DNA from: B1 sp964443415
Lineage (GTDB): Bacteria > Bacteroidota > Bacteroidia > UKL13-3
Length of the DNA: 27,208 nt
Assembly (NCBI GenBank): GCA_964443415.1
Contig: CAYUDC010000028.1
Location: forward strand, 1-27,208
Reading direction: 5' to 3'
Each line of letters opens with the position of its first letter. The first letter of the stretch is position 1. The translations under genes and the position numbers were made by a program. Below, in pieces: positions 15,563-24,734 of this stretch. The notes beneath the pieces are model-generated. The model was not told where the DNA came from, ran no database searches, and was given only the letters and a program-made list of their open reading frames with translations.

Positions 15563-18500
15563 ATGAAAAAAGCCATACTGTTTAGTTTTTATAGCCTTCT
15601 TTATTGGGTAGCCAATGCCCAAGACTTTGATTATGCCTCTGCTCAAAATCCATACTATTGGCTCAACCGTAAACCCCATGCCGCCTACTGGCAACAAGAT
15701 GTTTACTACAAAATAAACGCACAGGTAAACGACCAAACCGATATTGTTACGGCCGAAGAACTACTCACCTACACCAACCACTCCCCTGATACTTTATACG
15801 AAGTGTATTTTCACTTGTATCAAAATGCTTTTATAAAAGGTGGATACCTTGAGCAATTAAACCTTGCCAATGGTTTTAAACAAAAGTTTGGCAAATATGA
15901 ATTGGCAGGCAAAGGAACTACCATCCAAAGGGTATTGGTGAATGGCGAAGTCATTACCCCTATCATCGATTTTTCGATCATGAAACTCAAGCTCAATAAA
16001 CCTATCCTGCCCAATACCAGCGTCACTTTTCAAATTAATTTCGAAACGTATTTTGATGATGGTGGTAACCAACGCCGCCGCATGAAAATGTTTAAAGACC
16101 CTCAAGGCAATAAACAATATGATGGCGTACATTGGTATCCGCGCATTTGTGTCTACGATAGAAAGTTTGGCTGGGAAACTGATCAGCATTTGGGTAAAGA
16201 ATTTTATGGCGACTTTGGCCAGTTTGATATTAACCTTACCCTTCCCTCTCACTATATTGTAGATGCCACTGGAGAATTGCAAAACGAAGCAGAGGTATTG
16301 CCGGCCGAGTTACGCGCCAAACTAGAGCTTAGCAATTTTAAAGATAAACCTTATGGTGAAGCTGCCTCTGTGATTATAGCCCCCGATGGCAACACCAAAA
16401 CATGGCGTTTTAGGGCAGTTAATACCCACGACTTTGCTTGGACAGCCGACCCTACTTATCGCATTGGTGAATATGTTTTACCCATGCCCGGAAACCCGCG
16501 TGGCAAAGTACGTTGCATTGCCCTGGCGCAAGAACCACATGCCGCTGGTTGGCAAGATGCCGCCAAGTTTAATGCCCTCATCATTCAAACCTACAGCAAA
16601 GATTTTGGCATTTATGCCTACCCCAAAATGATTGTGGCCGATGCCCGTGATGGCATGGAATACCCTATGCTAACCTTAGACAATGGCCGCTCGCCAGGAT
16701 ACTATGGACTGTTTGCCCACGAGATTGGTCATAATTGGTTCTTTGGCATGGTGGGCAACAACGAAACCTATCGCGCCAGTTTAGACGAAGGATTTACACA
16801 ATTTCTGACACATTGGAGCATGAGCCGCTTGCGCGGAGAAACCAGAGTAAACAGAAATTCCTATCCCGGCAAACACTATATTCCCATGTCGAGCTTGGAT
16901 CAAACCGTCATGTACGGATACCTAAGAGATGCCATCTTACATTTAGACATGCCATTAAACACCCATAGCGACGACTTTAACGGTGCACTGCATCATGGCG
17001 GAGGCTACGGACATGTATATTACAAAACTGCCACCATGTTGTATAACTTGCAATATGTATTGGGTGATTCACTTTTCTTAGCCGCCATGCAACATTATTT
17101 TAACCAATGGAAAATGGCTCACCCCTATTTCGAAGATTTTAGAAATAGCATCATACAGTTTACCCATGTAGACCTTAACTGGTTTTTCGACCAATGGATG
17201 GAAACCACCAAAACCATTGATTATGGCATTGCTAACACCAAAAAAATCAATAAAGACACCCTTGCCATTACCTTTAAACGCAAAGGCGAAATGCAAATGC
17301 CTATCGACTTTACCATCACCTATCAAAACAATACTACCCAACATTTTTATATTCCAAATACTTGGTTCAACAAACAAACCGCTGCTACCGTATTACCTAA
17401 ATGGACTGGCTGGGGATTGCTTAACCCAACCCATACCGTAATGGTTCCTGTAAAAGGAAAAGTAAAAAATATAGAAATCGACCCAAGCAAACGATTAGCA
17501 GATGTAAACTTATTAAATAATACCAGCAAAGCGCCTATCTTATTTAGCTTCGACCATCAAATTAGCTCGCCACCCAACAGGCATCAATACTTGCTTAAAA
17601 TGCGACCAGACCTATGGTATAATAATTACGATGGATTTAAAATTGGGGTGCATGTGAATGGTAATTACCTCAACTTAAAACACCGTTTTAGCTTTACTAC
17701 TTGGTATAATTCGGGCTTAGCCAACAACCGCTTTACCGAGCAATATCAACGTGCTTCGGGCATTGACATCTTGCATTATCAATTTAGCTACAAGCATAGA
17801 ATAGATAAATTCGAGGAGGTATTTGTGCAGAGCAGGTTCTTAGATGGCTTAAACTTGCAACGCCTTGGATGGGAAAATACCATTGGCAAAAGCACCTTTA
17901 GAATTGCAGCCAAGTTTATGAAACGCCATCAAATTTACTACTTAGCGGGTTCGCAAAAGTTTTATGNNNNNNNNNNNNNNNNNNNNNNNNNNNNNNNNNN
18001 NNNNNNNNNNNNNNNNNNNNNNNNNNNNNNNNNNNNNNNNNNNNNNNNNNNNNNNNNNNNNNNNNNAAAAACGGCTGCACCTTTTTCTAAGTATCATTTT
18101 TCGGGCATTCAAGGAACTTTGGTTCAAACCGCAAACTTGCATAAACTAGAGTTGAAAGGGAGGCTGTATGGTAGTTATATTTATGGCGACAATGTGCCTG
18201 GAGAATTTTTGTTAAACTTAGGAGGCGCTAGCACAGAAGAGCTCTTAGAAAATAAGTTTACCCGCGCAGCTGGCATCATACCAGAGCCATGGATGACTTA
18301 TAGTACTACAGGTAACCACTTTCAATTAGGGGGCGGTTTGAACCTAAGAGGCTTTGCTGGGTATGTGAACATGATGACACATAAAGATGTAAACTATTCC
18401 GTGTTTAATGGCAACTATGGTGGTGCGATTAATATGGAAGTTGACTTTGACCGGTATTTAGAATTCTTGCAGATTTCTTCTCTAAATAGGTTTATCCATA

Positions 18501-18769
18501 TAGACAGTTATTTGTTTGCCGATGCAGGTATCTTAGGTGCTTATCTTAAGGATGTGGGCGCTGCGGTACCTGAGTTTAAATTACAAACCAATATTTTGGC
18601 AGATGCTGGTGCAGGGATTGCATTAACCATTAAAAAGTGGGGCATGTTAGATGACCCAAAACCACTCACCATCAGATTGGATGTACCTTATTACCGCAGC
18701 ATCACCTTGCCAGGCGAAACCCAAAACACCGCCTTTAGATGGGTGCTTGGTGTAGGTAGGTGTTTTTAG
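15563..18769 (+). CDS. M1 family metallopeptidase with C-terminal outer-membrane beta-barrel-like domain (contains assembly gap)
   Basis: The product is roughly 1068 residues, the exact length depending on the 100-N gap (17967-18066). It starts with a signal peptide (MKKAILFSFYSLLYWVANAQ), which fixes the start at 15563 rather than further upstream. The M1 aminopeptidase-like part spans about 40-620: DGMEYPML is the substrate-binding loop that replaces GAMEN, and HEIGHNW at 386-392 with Glu409 is a perfect HExxH-18-E zinc site. From about 655 the sequence changes to barrel-like alternation with many Y, F, W and N (MRPDLWYNNYDGFKIGVHV), including LLNLGGASTEELLENKF after the gap, a LNLRGFAGY turn, and a final Phe in VLGVGRCF as in outer-membrane proteins. 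The enzyme is probably tethered to the outer membrane by its own barrel. Both sides of the gap happen to share one frame, so there is no sign of a true frameshift, but the missing part is unread. Confidence 0.9.
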   Translation: MKKAILFSFYSLLYWVANAQDFDYASAQNPYYWLNRKPHAAYWQQDVYYKINAQVNDQTDIVTAEELLTYTNHSPDTLYEVYFHLYQNAFIKGGYLEQLNLANGFKQKFGKYELAGKGTTIQRVLVNGEVITPIIDFSIMKLKLNKPILPNTSVTFQINFETYFDDGGNQRRRMKMFKDPQGNKQYDGVHWYPRICVYDRKFGWETDQHLGKEFYGDFGQFDINLTLPSHYIVDATGELQNEAEVLPAELRAKLELSNFKDKPYGEAASVIIAPDGNTKTWRFRAVNTHDFAWTADPTYRIGEYVLPMPGNPRGKVRCIALAQEPHAAGWQDAAKFNALIIQTYSKDFGIYAYPKMIVADARDGMEYPMLTLDNGRSPGYYGLFAHEIGHNWFFGMVGNNETYRASLDEGFTQFLTHWSMSRLRGETRVNRNSYPGKHYIPMSSLDQTVMYGYLRDAILHLDMPLNTHSDDFNGALHHGGGYGHVYYKTATMLYNLQYVLGDSLFLAAMQHYFNQWKMAHPYFEDFRNSIIQFTHVDLNWFFDQWMETTKTIDYGIANTKKINKDTLAITFKRKGEMQMPIDFTITYQNNTTQHFYIPNTWFNKQTAATVLPKWTGWGLLNPTHTVMVPVKGKVKNIEIDPSKRLADVNLLNNTSKAPILFSFDHQISSPPNRHQYLLKMRPDLWYNNYDGFKIGVHVNGNYLNLKHRFSFTTWYNSGLANNRFTEQYQRASGIDILHYQFSYKHRIDKFEEVFVQSRFLDGLNLQRLGWENTIGKSTFRIAAKFMKRHQIYYLAGSQKFYXXXXXXXXXXXXXXXXXXXXXXXXXXXXXXXXXXKTAAPFSKYHFSGIQGTLVQTANLHKLELKGRLYGSYIYGDNVPGEFLLNLGGASTEELLENKFTRAAGIIPEPWMTYSTTGNHFQLGGGLNLRGFAGYVNMMTHKDVNYSVFNGNYGGAINMEVDFDRYLEFLQISSLNRFIHIDSYLFADAGILGAYLKDVGAAVPEFKLQTNILADAGAGIALTIKKWGMLDDPKPLTIRLDVPYYRSITLPGETQNTAFRWVLGVGRCF
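17967..18066. other. Assembly gap of exactly 100 N
   Basis: One hundred N bases interrupt the barrel-like part of the M1 gene. The round length is the standard placeholder for a scaffold gap of unknown size, so true distance and sequence are not known. Confidence 0.97.
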
Positions 18770-18824
18770 AAAGGGAAGCAAAAAAGAAGGGGAATGGCTA
18801 CTAGGCAGCATTAATAATGACTGA

Positions 18825-18848
18825 CGGGATAAATGTCGGGATAAACTA
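18825..18848. repeat. Short imperfect 12-bp tandem repeat before pepD
   Basis: In the 130-bp gap between the M1 gene and pepD, two adjacent units share the core CGGGATAAA (GACGGGATAAAT then GTCGGGATAAAC). No gene or terminator is apparent in the gap. The upstream box TATATTTA (18886-18893) is a one-mismatch -7 element for pepD. Confidence 0.35.
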
Positions 18849-18899
18849 CCCTAAAAAATCCAAGAATTCCCTTATTTTAGTGGACTATATTTAAGCATC

Positions 18900-20348
18900 A
18901 TGTTACAGCACCTAGAACCAAAAGCTTTGTGGGACCATTTCTCGGCCCTCAATGCCATACCAAGAGCCTCTAAAAAAGAAGAACAAGTGATTCAATTTAT
19001 GTTGGATTTTGGAGCTTCCTTACAACTCCCTACCACCAAAGATGCTGTTGGAAATGTGATCATAAAAAAGCCTGCTAGCCCAGGCATGGAAAACCGCCCT
19101 ACCTTGGTGCTTCAAAGTCACCTCGACATGGTGCACCAGAAAAATGCCGATACTGTTTTTGATTTTGCCACACAAGGCATAGACATGTTTGTAGACGGCG
19201 ATTGGGTGCGTGCCAAAGGTACCACTTTAGGCGCCGATAATGGCATTGGCGTAGCCACCATCATGGCCTTGCTTAGCGCTACCGATATCGCCCACCCTGC
19301 CCTCGAAGCCTTGTTTACCATAGACGAAGAAACTGGCATGACAGGCGCCATGGGATTAGAAGGTGGCCAACTAAAAGGCAATATTTTGTTGAACCTAGAC
19401 ACAGAAGACGATAGAGAGCTTTGCATTGGCTGCGCTGGCGGCATTGATGTATCAGGCACTGGAAGTTACAACTCACAAGAAATTCCTACTCACTGGAAAA
19501 ATTTCACCCTTACATTAAACGGACTTACAGGTGGTCATTCGGGGATGGATATACATTTGGGCAGAGGCAATGCCAACAAGCTATTGGCACGTACTTTAAA
19601 GAGTATTCAAAAGAATATTCCGTTTAAACTCATCGCTTTTGATGGTGGTGGACTCAGAAATGCCATTCCAAGAGAAGCCTTTTGCCACATTGCAGTGCAA
19701 GAGCAACATGTTTCGCTGCTAGAAAATTTGGCAAATAACTTGGCAAGGGTTTTTACCGTAGAGCACTTGCTTACCGACCCCCAACTGATGCTAAGCATAA
19801 AGCCTGCCGCAAGTTTTGATACCGCCATGTCGGATGATTTTGCCAAGGCATTGATCAATGCATTATATACCATTCCAAATGGCATCTATCGCATGACGCC
19901 GGGCATCGAAGGTTTGGTTCAAACTTCTAATAATTTAGCGCGTGTGTTGGTTCAAACCGAAACCTACGAAATACATTGCTTATGCAGAAGTTCTGTAGAC
20001 TCCGAAAAACTAGACCTTGCAGAGGTGATCATGAGTGCCATGGACCCCCTTAATGGCAACACCCACACCAAAGGCTCTTACCCTGGTTGGGCACCCTTGC
20101 CAAACTCTAGCATCGTTCAATTGATGCGAAAGCAATATGAGGATTTGTTTGGAGAAAAGCCGCATGTGAATGCCGTGCACGCCGGACTAGAATGTGGTAT
20201 TTTAGGCATTAACTATCCTAACATGCAAATGATTTCGTTTGGACCAAACATTAGAGGCGCGCATTCACCAGACGAATGTGTTCAAATTAGTTCGGTTCAA
20301 AAGTTCTGGAAATACCTCTTAGCCGTTATTGCCAATATCGAAGCCTAA
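18900..20348 (+). CDS. pepD: Aminoacyl-histidine dipeptidase (beta-Ala-His dipeptidase, M20C)
   Basis: This is a cytosolic metallopeptidase that splits dipeptides, notably those with C-terminal histidine such as carnosine-type substrates. At 482 residues it matches the usual PepD length. Motifs in order: IPRASKKEEQV near 20-30 (substrate side), SHLDMVHQ with His74 and Asp76 as zinc ligand region, LGADNGIG with bridging Asp113, DEETGMTGA with catalytic Glu143 and metal-binding Glu144, NLDTED near 166-171, GGHSGMDIH (dimerisation-domain region), and AGLECGILG plus GAHSPDECV near the end holding the last ligands. The stop codon overlaps the priA start in TAATG, so pepD and priA are translationally coupled. 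A one-mismatch promoter box (TATATTTA) lies 6 bp before the ATG. Confidence 0.95.
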   Translation: MLQHLEPKALWDHFSALNAIPRASKKEEQVIQFMLDFGASLQLPTTKDAVGNVIIKKPASPGMENRPTLVLQSHLDMVHQKNADTVFDFATQGIDMFVDGDWVRAKGTTLGADNGIGVATIMALLSATDIAHPALEALFTIDEETGMTGAMGLEGGQLKGNILLNLDTEDDRELCIGCAGGIDVSGTGSYNSQEIPTHWKNFTLTLNGLTGGHSGMDIHLGRGNANKLLARTLKSIQKNIPFKLIAFDGGGLRNAIPREAFCHIAVQEQHVSLLENLANNLARVFTVEHLLTDPQLMLSIKPAASFDTAMSDDFAKALINALYTIPNGIYRMTPGIEGLVQTSNNLARVLVQTETYEIHCLCRSSVDSEKLDLAEVIMSAMDPLNGNTHTKGSYPGWAPLPNSSIVQLMRKQYEDLFGEKPHVNAVHAGLECGILGINYPNMQMISFGPNIRGAHSPDECVQISSVQKFWKYLLAVIANIEA

Positions 20349-22810
20349 TGCTCGAAGACCAGTTTGCGGTTTTTATTGATGTGATGCTCCCATTGCATCT
20401 AGATGCTTTATACACCTATCGGGTGCCAAGAGAGCTTGAGCAAGAAATTGCCATTGGTAAAAGAGTGTCTATTCAGTTTGGCGCTAGAAAGGTCTACTCT
20501 GCCCTTATTGCAGCCATTCATCATACGCCACCAAAAGGCTATGAGGCTAAATACATTTACAGCGTTATTGATGATACGCCCATCATCCATCCAATTCACT
20601 TAGAATTTTGGAAATGGATGAGCCAATATTACCTCTGCAGTTTAGGCGATGTGATGCAGGCGGCTTTGCCAGCTGGCTTAAAATTAGAATCGGCCACAAG
20701 GGTTGAAGCCAATGAAGATTTCGACCCCAACAGCATTGAATTAGATGCCAAAGAATACCTTATTTGGGAGGCTTTGGAGGTGCAAGCAGAACTTACTTTG
20801 GATGATATTTCTGAGATTGTAAGGCTTAAGAATGTATTTCCATTGGTTAAAAGCATGGTGGGCAAAGGCATGATTAGGATAAGGGAAGAACTCTTAGGAA
20901 AATACAAACCAAAAACCATTACCTGCTTTGAGTTAAACCCCATTTATGAAGGTGAAAAAGCCATGGCAGCTTTGTTTGATAGTTTAGAAAAGAAACCCAA
21001 ACAGCTACAAATTTTGTTGGCTTACCTTCACTTAAAACAACAAAAAGAACTCACCGATAGAAGCAGTATTTTAAAGCTAGGAGGCATGGCTTCTTCCTCT
21101 TTGCAAACCCTCATTAAAAATCAAGTACTACAGGGGTACGAGGTAAATGTAGATAGATTGCAAATGGAGTTGATGCCCAAAGAAGCATTTATCCTTAACC
21201 CGCATCAACAAGAAGCCTATGATGCCCTTACACTGGCCCTAGAAAACAAAGATGTGGCGCTTTTGCAAGGCATTACAGGCAGTGGCAAAACCCATGTGTA
21301 TGTAAAGCTCATGGAAGAAGCGCTAAAGACAGGCAAGCAGGTGTTGTTTTTATTGCCAGAAATAGCACTTACCTCACAAATAATTAAGCGCATCAATAAA
21401 TATTTTGGCGAGCATTGTGTGGCCTATCATAGCAAATTTAACGACCAAGAGCGGGTAGAGATTTGGAATAAAGTGAATGATGGCGACTACAAAATAGTGA
21501 TTGGTGCACGCAGTTCCATCTTTTTACCTTTTAGAGAATTGGGCTTGGTGATTGTGGATGAAGAACATGAAGGTTCATACAAACAACAAGACCCCGCGCC
21601 GCGCTACCATGCGCGTGATGCAGCTATGATGTTGGCAAAAATTCATGCTTGCAAAACCATTTTAGGTTCTGCCACACCCTCCATGGAAATGTATTACATG
21701 GCTAAAATAGGAAAGTATGCTTGGGTACATTTAGACAAACGTTACCATGAAGTTTCTTTGCCAAACATAGAAACTGCCGACCTTACAGAAGAAAGACGTA
21801 CCAAGAAAATGATGAAGGAAGACATTGGGTTTACCTTGCATCAAGCCATCGAAGAGACCTTACAACTAAACGAACAAATTATACTGTTTCAAAACCGCAG
21901 AGGCTATGCCCCATTTATCAGCTGTAATACCTGTGAGTGGGTGCCTAAATGTAAGAACTGTGATATTAGCTTAACTTATCATAAATACATCGACTCATTA
22001 AAATGCCATTACTGTGGGTATACAGCTGCCATTCCCAATAGTTGCCAAGCATGTGGCAAACCCAATATGACCTTAAAAGGAACTGGAACAGAAAAGGTAG
22101 AAGATGAGTTAGGTGAATTATATCCTAAAACCAGAATAGCCCGATTAGATTTAGATGCGGCCAAAACCAAGCATGGCCACGAAGAGATTATTCGCAGCTT
22201 TGAGAACAGACAATTTGATATATTGGTAGGCACCCAAATGCTCAGTAAAGGCTTAGACTTTGAGCATGTAAATTTGGTGGGAGTAATTAATGCCGATTCG
22301 CTGTTACAATTTCCTGATTTTAGAGCGCACGAGCGAGCCATGCAATTGTTGATGCAGGTAAGCGGACGAGCTGGAAGAAAACACAAGCAAGGAAAGGTAA
22401 TTGTGCAAACATCTTTGCCCAATCATTATGTATTGCAATTACTAAAGCAGCATCAATATTTACCCTTACTAGAGAAAGAGCTAGAAGACCGTGAGAAGTT
22501 TGCATATCCACCTTTTTACAGGTTGATAAAATTGGTGATTAAACACAAAGATTACAAGGTAGCAGAACACGCCGCTAGCAGGTTAAGAAATATAGTGGAG
22601 CCTCAAATCAGTGGCATTATCATGGGACCCGCCAGCCCTTATGTTGGTAAAATTAGAAATTATTATATCAAAGAAATTTTAGTCAAGCTACATCGCCAAG
22701 CACCTAATTTAGCTGGCACCAAGCAAATAATCAAACAAGCCATAAAACAGGTGTATGAAGATAAATCGTTAAGAGGCTTGATTATTTTTGCAGATGTAGA
22801 CCCTGGTTAG
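20348..22810 (+). CDS. priA: Primosomal protein N' (replication restart helicase PriA)
   Basis: PriA recognises stalled or repaired replication forks and reloads the replisome. The 820-residue protein has the N-terminal 3'-OH-binding region (VDVMLPLHLDALYTYRVP-like), Walker A GITGSGKTHVY at about 308-318, motif II DEEH at 404-407 followed by EGSYKQ, GSATPSME (motif III), FQNRRGYAPF, the zinc-binding insert of about 526-572 with four Cys pairs (CNTC, CKNC, CHYC, CQAC), LVGTQMLSKGLDFE and SGRAGR (motifs V and VI), and the C-terminal domain after YPPFYRL. All helicase and zinc residues are present, and length is in the normal range for Bacteroidota PriA. It starts one base into the pepD stop codon (TAATG). 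No other primosome gene is nearby. Confidence 0.97.
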   Translation: MLEDQFAVFIDVMLPLHLDALYTYRVPRELEQEIAIGKRVSIQFGARKVYSALIAAIHHTPPKGYEAKYIYSVIDDTPIIHPIHLEFWKWMSQYYLCSLGDVMQAALPAGLKLESATRVEANEDFDPNSIELDAKEYLIWEALEVQAELTLDDISEIVRLKNVFPLVKSMVGKGMIRIREELLGKYKPKTITCFELNPIYEGEKAMAALFDSLEKKPKQLQILLAYLHLKQQKELTDRSSILKLGGMASSSLQTLIKNQVLQGYEVNVDRLQMELMPKEAFILNPHQQEAYDALTLALENKDVALLQGITGSGKTHVYVKLMEEALKTGKQVLFLLPEIALTSQIIKRINKYFGEHCVAYHSKFNDQERVEIWNKVNDGDYKIVIGARSSIFLPFRELGLVIVDEEHEGSYKQQDPAPRYHARDAAMMLAKIHACKTILGSATPSMEMYYMAKIGKYAWVHLDKRYHEVSLPNIETADLTEERRTKKMMKEDIGFTLHQAIEETLQLNEQIILFQNRRGYAPFISCNTCEWVPKCKNCDISLTYHKYIDSLKCHYCGYTAAIPNSCQACGKPNMTLKGTGTEKVEDELGELYPKTRIARLDLDAAKTKHGHEEIIRSFENRQFDILVGTQMLSKGLDFEHVNLVGVINADSLLQFPDFRAHERAMQLLMQVSGRAGRKHKQGKVIVQTSLPNHYVLQLLKQHQYLPLLEKELEDREKFAYPPFYRLIKLVIKHKDYKVAEHAASRLRNIVEPQISGIIMGPASPYVGKIRNYYIKEILVKLHRQAPNLAGTKQIIKQAIKQVYEDKSLRGLIIFADVDPG

Positions 22811-22813
22811 GTT

Positions 22814-23497
22814 TTAGCTTTTTCTCTTTTTGACCCAACCTAATATAACGTAAAAGAAAAGGATTAAGGTGGTGGTAGCCAAAGTGAGGCCCATGCTATT
22901 TTTCTTCTTCAATTCTTTTTGAAGTTTACGCTTAATATCTTCTTCTGTTTGTTTGTTTTCTTGCCATTTGCTGTCATCTACCCTGATGCTTTTAGATAGG
23001 GTATCATTGGCGGCAAGGCGCATGAGTTCTTTGGTTTCGTCTTTGCCTGCATCGGGGTCTACCCCACCCGAGATGATAAAATTGTGTTGTATAATTTCTT
23101 TGGTGCGCGAGCAAAGTTCGGTTTCAACACCCAAAACACCTTCTGTTTGAGAGGCATACACCAAATAGAATTTACCGCTCGTAAAGCAAAAACCGCAAGA
23201 ATTTTTATTGCAAGTAGATGCCAAAGATAATTTATAAGGAGTGGTATCTAGTTTTATCTCTGCATCATCAATCCCTTTATAAAATCGAATCACTTGAAAA
23301 TTTTCGACAGTTAATGGTTTTCCAGCAGCATCAAAAGCGTTGGGTAAAGTAACTGTTTCTAGGTGCTTACCATAAAAAATCAGGCCAGCCCTTTTATAAT
23401 TATCTGCAATGCTAATTTGCGAACAGCGGCAGGCAAAGATAGATTGTATTGAACCAACCCATAAGAAAAGAAAAAGAAGGGATGCTTTAAAATTCAT
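22814..23497 (-). CDS. Cys-x-Cys secreted protein, NTR/TIMP-like, with C-terminal membrane anchor
   Basis: The 227-residue protein has a signal peptide (1-22). Its predicted mature N-terminus is CRCSQISIADNYKRAGLIFY, with Cys23 and Cys25. A Cys-x-Cys start followed by a strand ending in FYGK is the pattern of netrin/TIMP-like (NTR, OB-fold) domains, and further cysteines at 96, 101, 104 and 129 could pair with them. Eukaryotic TIMPs use that N-terminal Cys to inhibit metalloproteases. Whether bacterial relatives do so is not established, so the family call is tentative. A charged linker (about 150-200) precedes a single transmembrane helix (202-221) and a KKRKS tail, so the domain would face the periplasm. 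The I-F-A-C site might instead be a lipobox, although Phe before Ala is atypical. It converges with priA (3-bp gap) and has a one-mismatch promoter box (TAATTTCG, 23502-23509). Confidence 0.65.
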   Translation of the reverse strand: MNFKASLLFLFLWVGSIQSIFACRCSQISIADNYKRAGLIFYGKHLETVTLPNAFDAAGKPLTVENFQVIRFYKGIDDAEIKLDTTPYKLSLASTCNKNSCGFCFTSGKFYLVYASQTEGVLGVETELCSRTKEIIQHNFIISGGVDPDAGKDETKELMRLAANDTLSKSIRVDDSKWQENKQTEEDIKRKLQKELKKKNSMGLTLATTTLILFFYVILGWVKKRKS

Positions 23498-23558
23498 GCT
23501 TCGAAATTAGCGATAATTTTAGTGACTTACTACGACATGTTTTGGCAGGCTAATTATC

Positions 23559-23566
23559 TACTTTTG
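23559..23566 (+). promoter_or_regulatory. Bacteroidota -7 element (TACTTTTG) of the AAA ATPase gene
   Basis: TACTTTTG matches TAnnTTTG exactly and lies 31 bp before the ATG at 23598. A TTTG at 23541-23544 is only 14 bp upstream, shorter than the usual -33 to -7 spacing, so it is not a convincing -33. Confidence 0.45.
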
Positions 23567-23597
23567 AAGGCCATTGAACGTTAAAACCTAAGTATAA

Positions 23598-24701
23598 ATG
23601 AAAAAAAAATCCATGCCCACCCCTATTTTTAATAAGCAAGCCACCAATTTTAATCAGGTAGAACTATCAAAAGTGTTTACCGGAAGAAGAGAAGCTTTTA
23701 TCAATGAAATGAATCTTTTTGCCGCACATTTTAACTATATCCCCAACTTAATTGTAGAGCAAGACATTGATTGTATGAAGGCCAACCAATGGTTTTTAGA
23801 CCATTATGAGCCGGATATCAATGACTTTTATTTTAGTAGGAGATTTTATAAAAAAAGCAATAAATCAGACTTGGACGATGTTTTTTACTTCCTTCACGAA
23901 GATTTGATGGTAGATTTTGATATGAATCAATCTGTTTGCAGGTTGTTGTTTAGAAAAACTGATATTGTAAAAGTAGAAGAAATAGCCAAAGGCCTTGGTA
24001 AATTTAGAAACCGTAAACAAAAAGGAAGGCCTGAAATGCTTTTATTATATAACGGCATGACTGGCATAGAAACTGTACGTTGCCCGATTAAAAAACCAAA
24101 ATTGAACCTTATAGATAATTACAATGATGATTTTTTAGAAATTCATGAAACCATTTATGCCAGGTTATCTCGTAAAAACGACAAGGGATTGGTGGTTTTA
24201 CATGGCAAACCAGGCACAGGCAAAACTTCTTATATCCGATATTTAATTGCCTCGGTTAAAAAGAACGTGATTTTTCTGCCACCCAATATGGCAAGCGTAA
24301 TCACCAATCCAGAGCTCATTTCGATATTGGTAGATCAACCCAACTCCATCTTAGTAATTGAAGATGCAGAAAATATTGTAATTGACCGTGAACAAAATGG
24401 AAACTCTCCTGTATCGGCATTGCTAAACATCTCAGACGGATTATTGGCAGACTCTCTTAATGTACAAATCATTTGTTCATTCAATACAGACATCTCTAAA
24501 ATAGATCCGGCCTTGATGCGAAAAGGCAGACTGATTGCCAAATATGAGTTTAAAGACCTTGAAGTAGACAAAGCGCAAAAACTATCAAAGAAGCTAGGGT
24601 TTAAAACCCAGGTGACAGAGCCCATGTTTCTTACTGCTATTTACAATCAAAGCGAGAAGGAGTTTTACGATAACAAAAAAAATAGGCGTATTGGCTTTTA
24701 A
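23598..24701 (+). CDS. AAA+ family ATPase with uncharacterised N-terminal domain
   Basis: The 367-residue soluble protein has an AAA+ core in its C-terminal half: Walker A GKPGTGKT at 203-210, Walker B ILVIEDAE at 251-258 (with the Asp-Ala-Glu form instead of DE-x-D), sensor 1 in IICSFNTDISKIDPALMRKG (Asn296) and Arg311 after RKG as a candidate arginine finger. This layout resembles BCS1-like and related AAA proteins more than Clp, FtsH or Lon. The N-terminal half (about 1-170) is unassigned. It contains many aromatic and acidic residues (HYEPDINDFYFSRRFYKK) and no membrane segment, so it probably serves as a substrate or adaptor domain. The target is unknown. An alternative start is the ATG at residue 6 (23613). 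It stands between the NTR-like gene (divergent) and the rlmL-like gene. Confidence 0.85.
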   Translation: MKKKSMPTPIFNKQATNFNQVELSKVFTGRREAFINEMNLFAAHFNYIPNLIVEQDIDCMKANQWFLDHYEPDINDFYFSRRFYKKSNKSDLDDVFYFLHEDLMVDFDMNQSVCRLLFRKTDIVKVEEIAKGLGKFRNRKQKGRPEMLLLYNGMTGIETVRCPIKKPKLNLIDNYNDDFLEIHETIYARLSRKNDKGLVVLHGKPGTGKTSYIRYLIASVKKNVIFLPPNMASVITNPELISILVDQPNSILVIEDAENIVIDREQNGNSPVSALLNISDGLLADSLNVQIICSFNTDISKIDPALMRKGRLIAKYEFKDLEVDKAQKLSKKLGFKTQVTEPMFLTAIYNQSEKEFYDNKKNRRIGF

Positions 24702-24734
24702 GCTTTGAAAAATTTTAATCCACCAATTAAAGCT

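Noticed and set aside
17967..18066. Frameshift or intron inside the M1 gene
   Set aside because: The interruption is 100 N, which is an assembly placeholder. Flanking sequence continues one protein.
22009..22422. 137-residue minus-strand open frame inside priA
   Set aside because: It is antisense to the zinc-binding and helicase motifs of priA, so it is a reading-frame shadow.
22807..22843. Inverted repeat TTAGGTT/AACCTAA at the priA end as terminator
   Set aside because: Stem is 7 bp but the loop is 23 nt and the T-rich part lies inside the loop, so it does not fit an intrinsic terminator.
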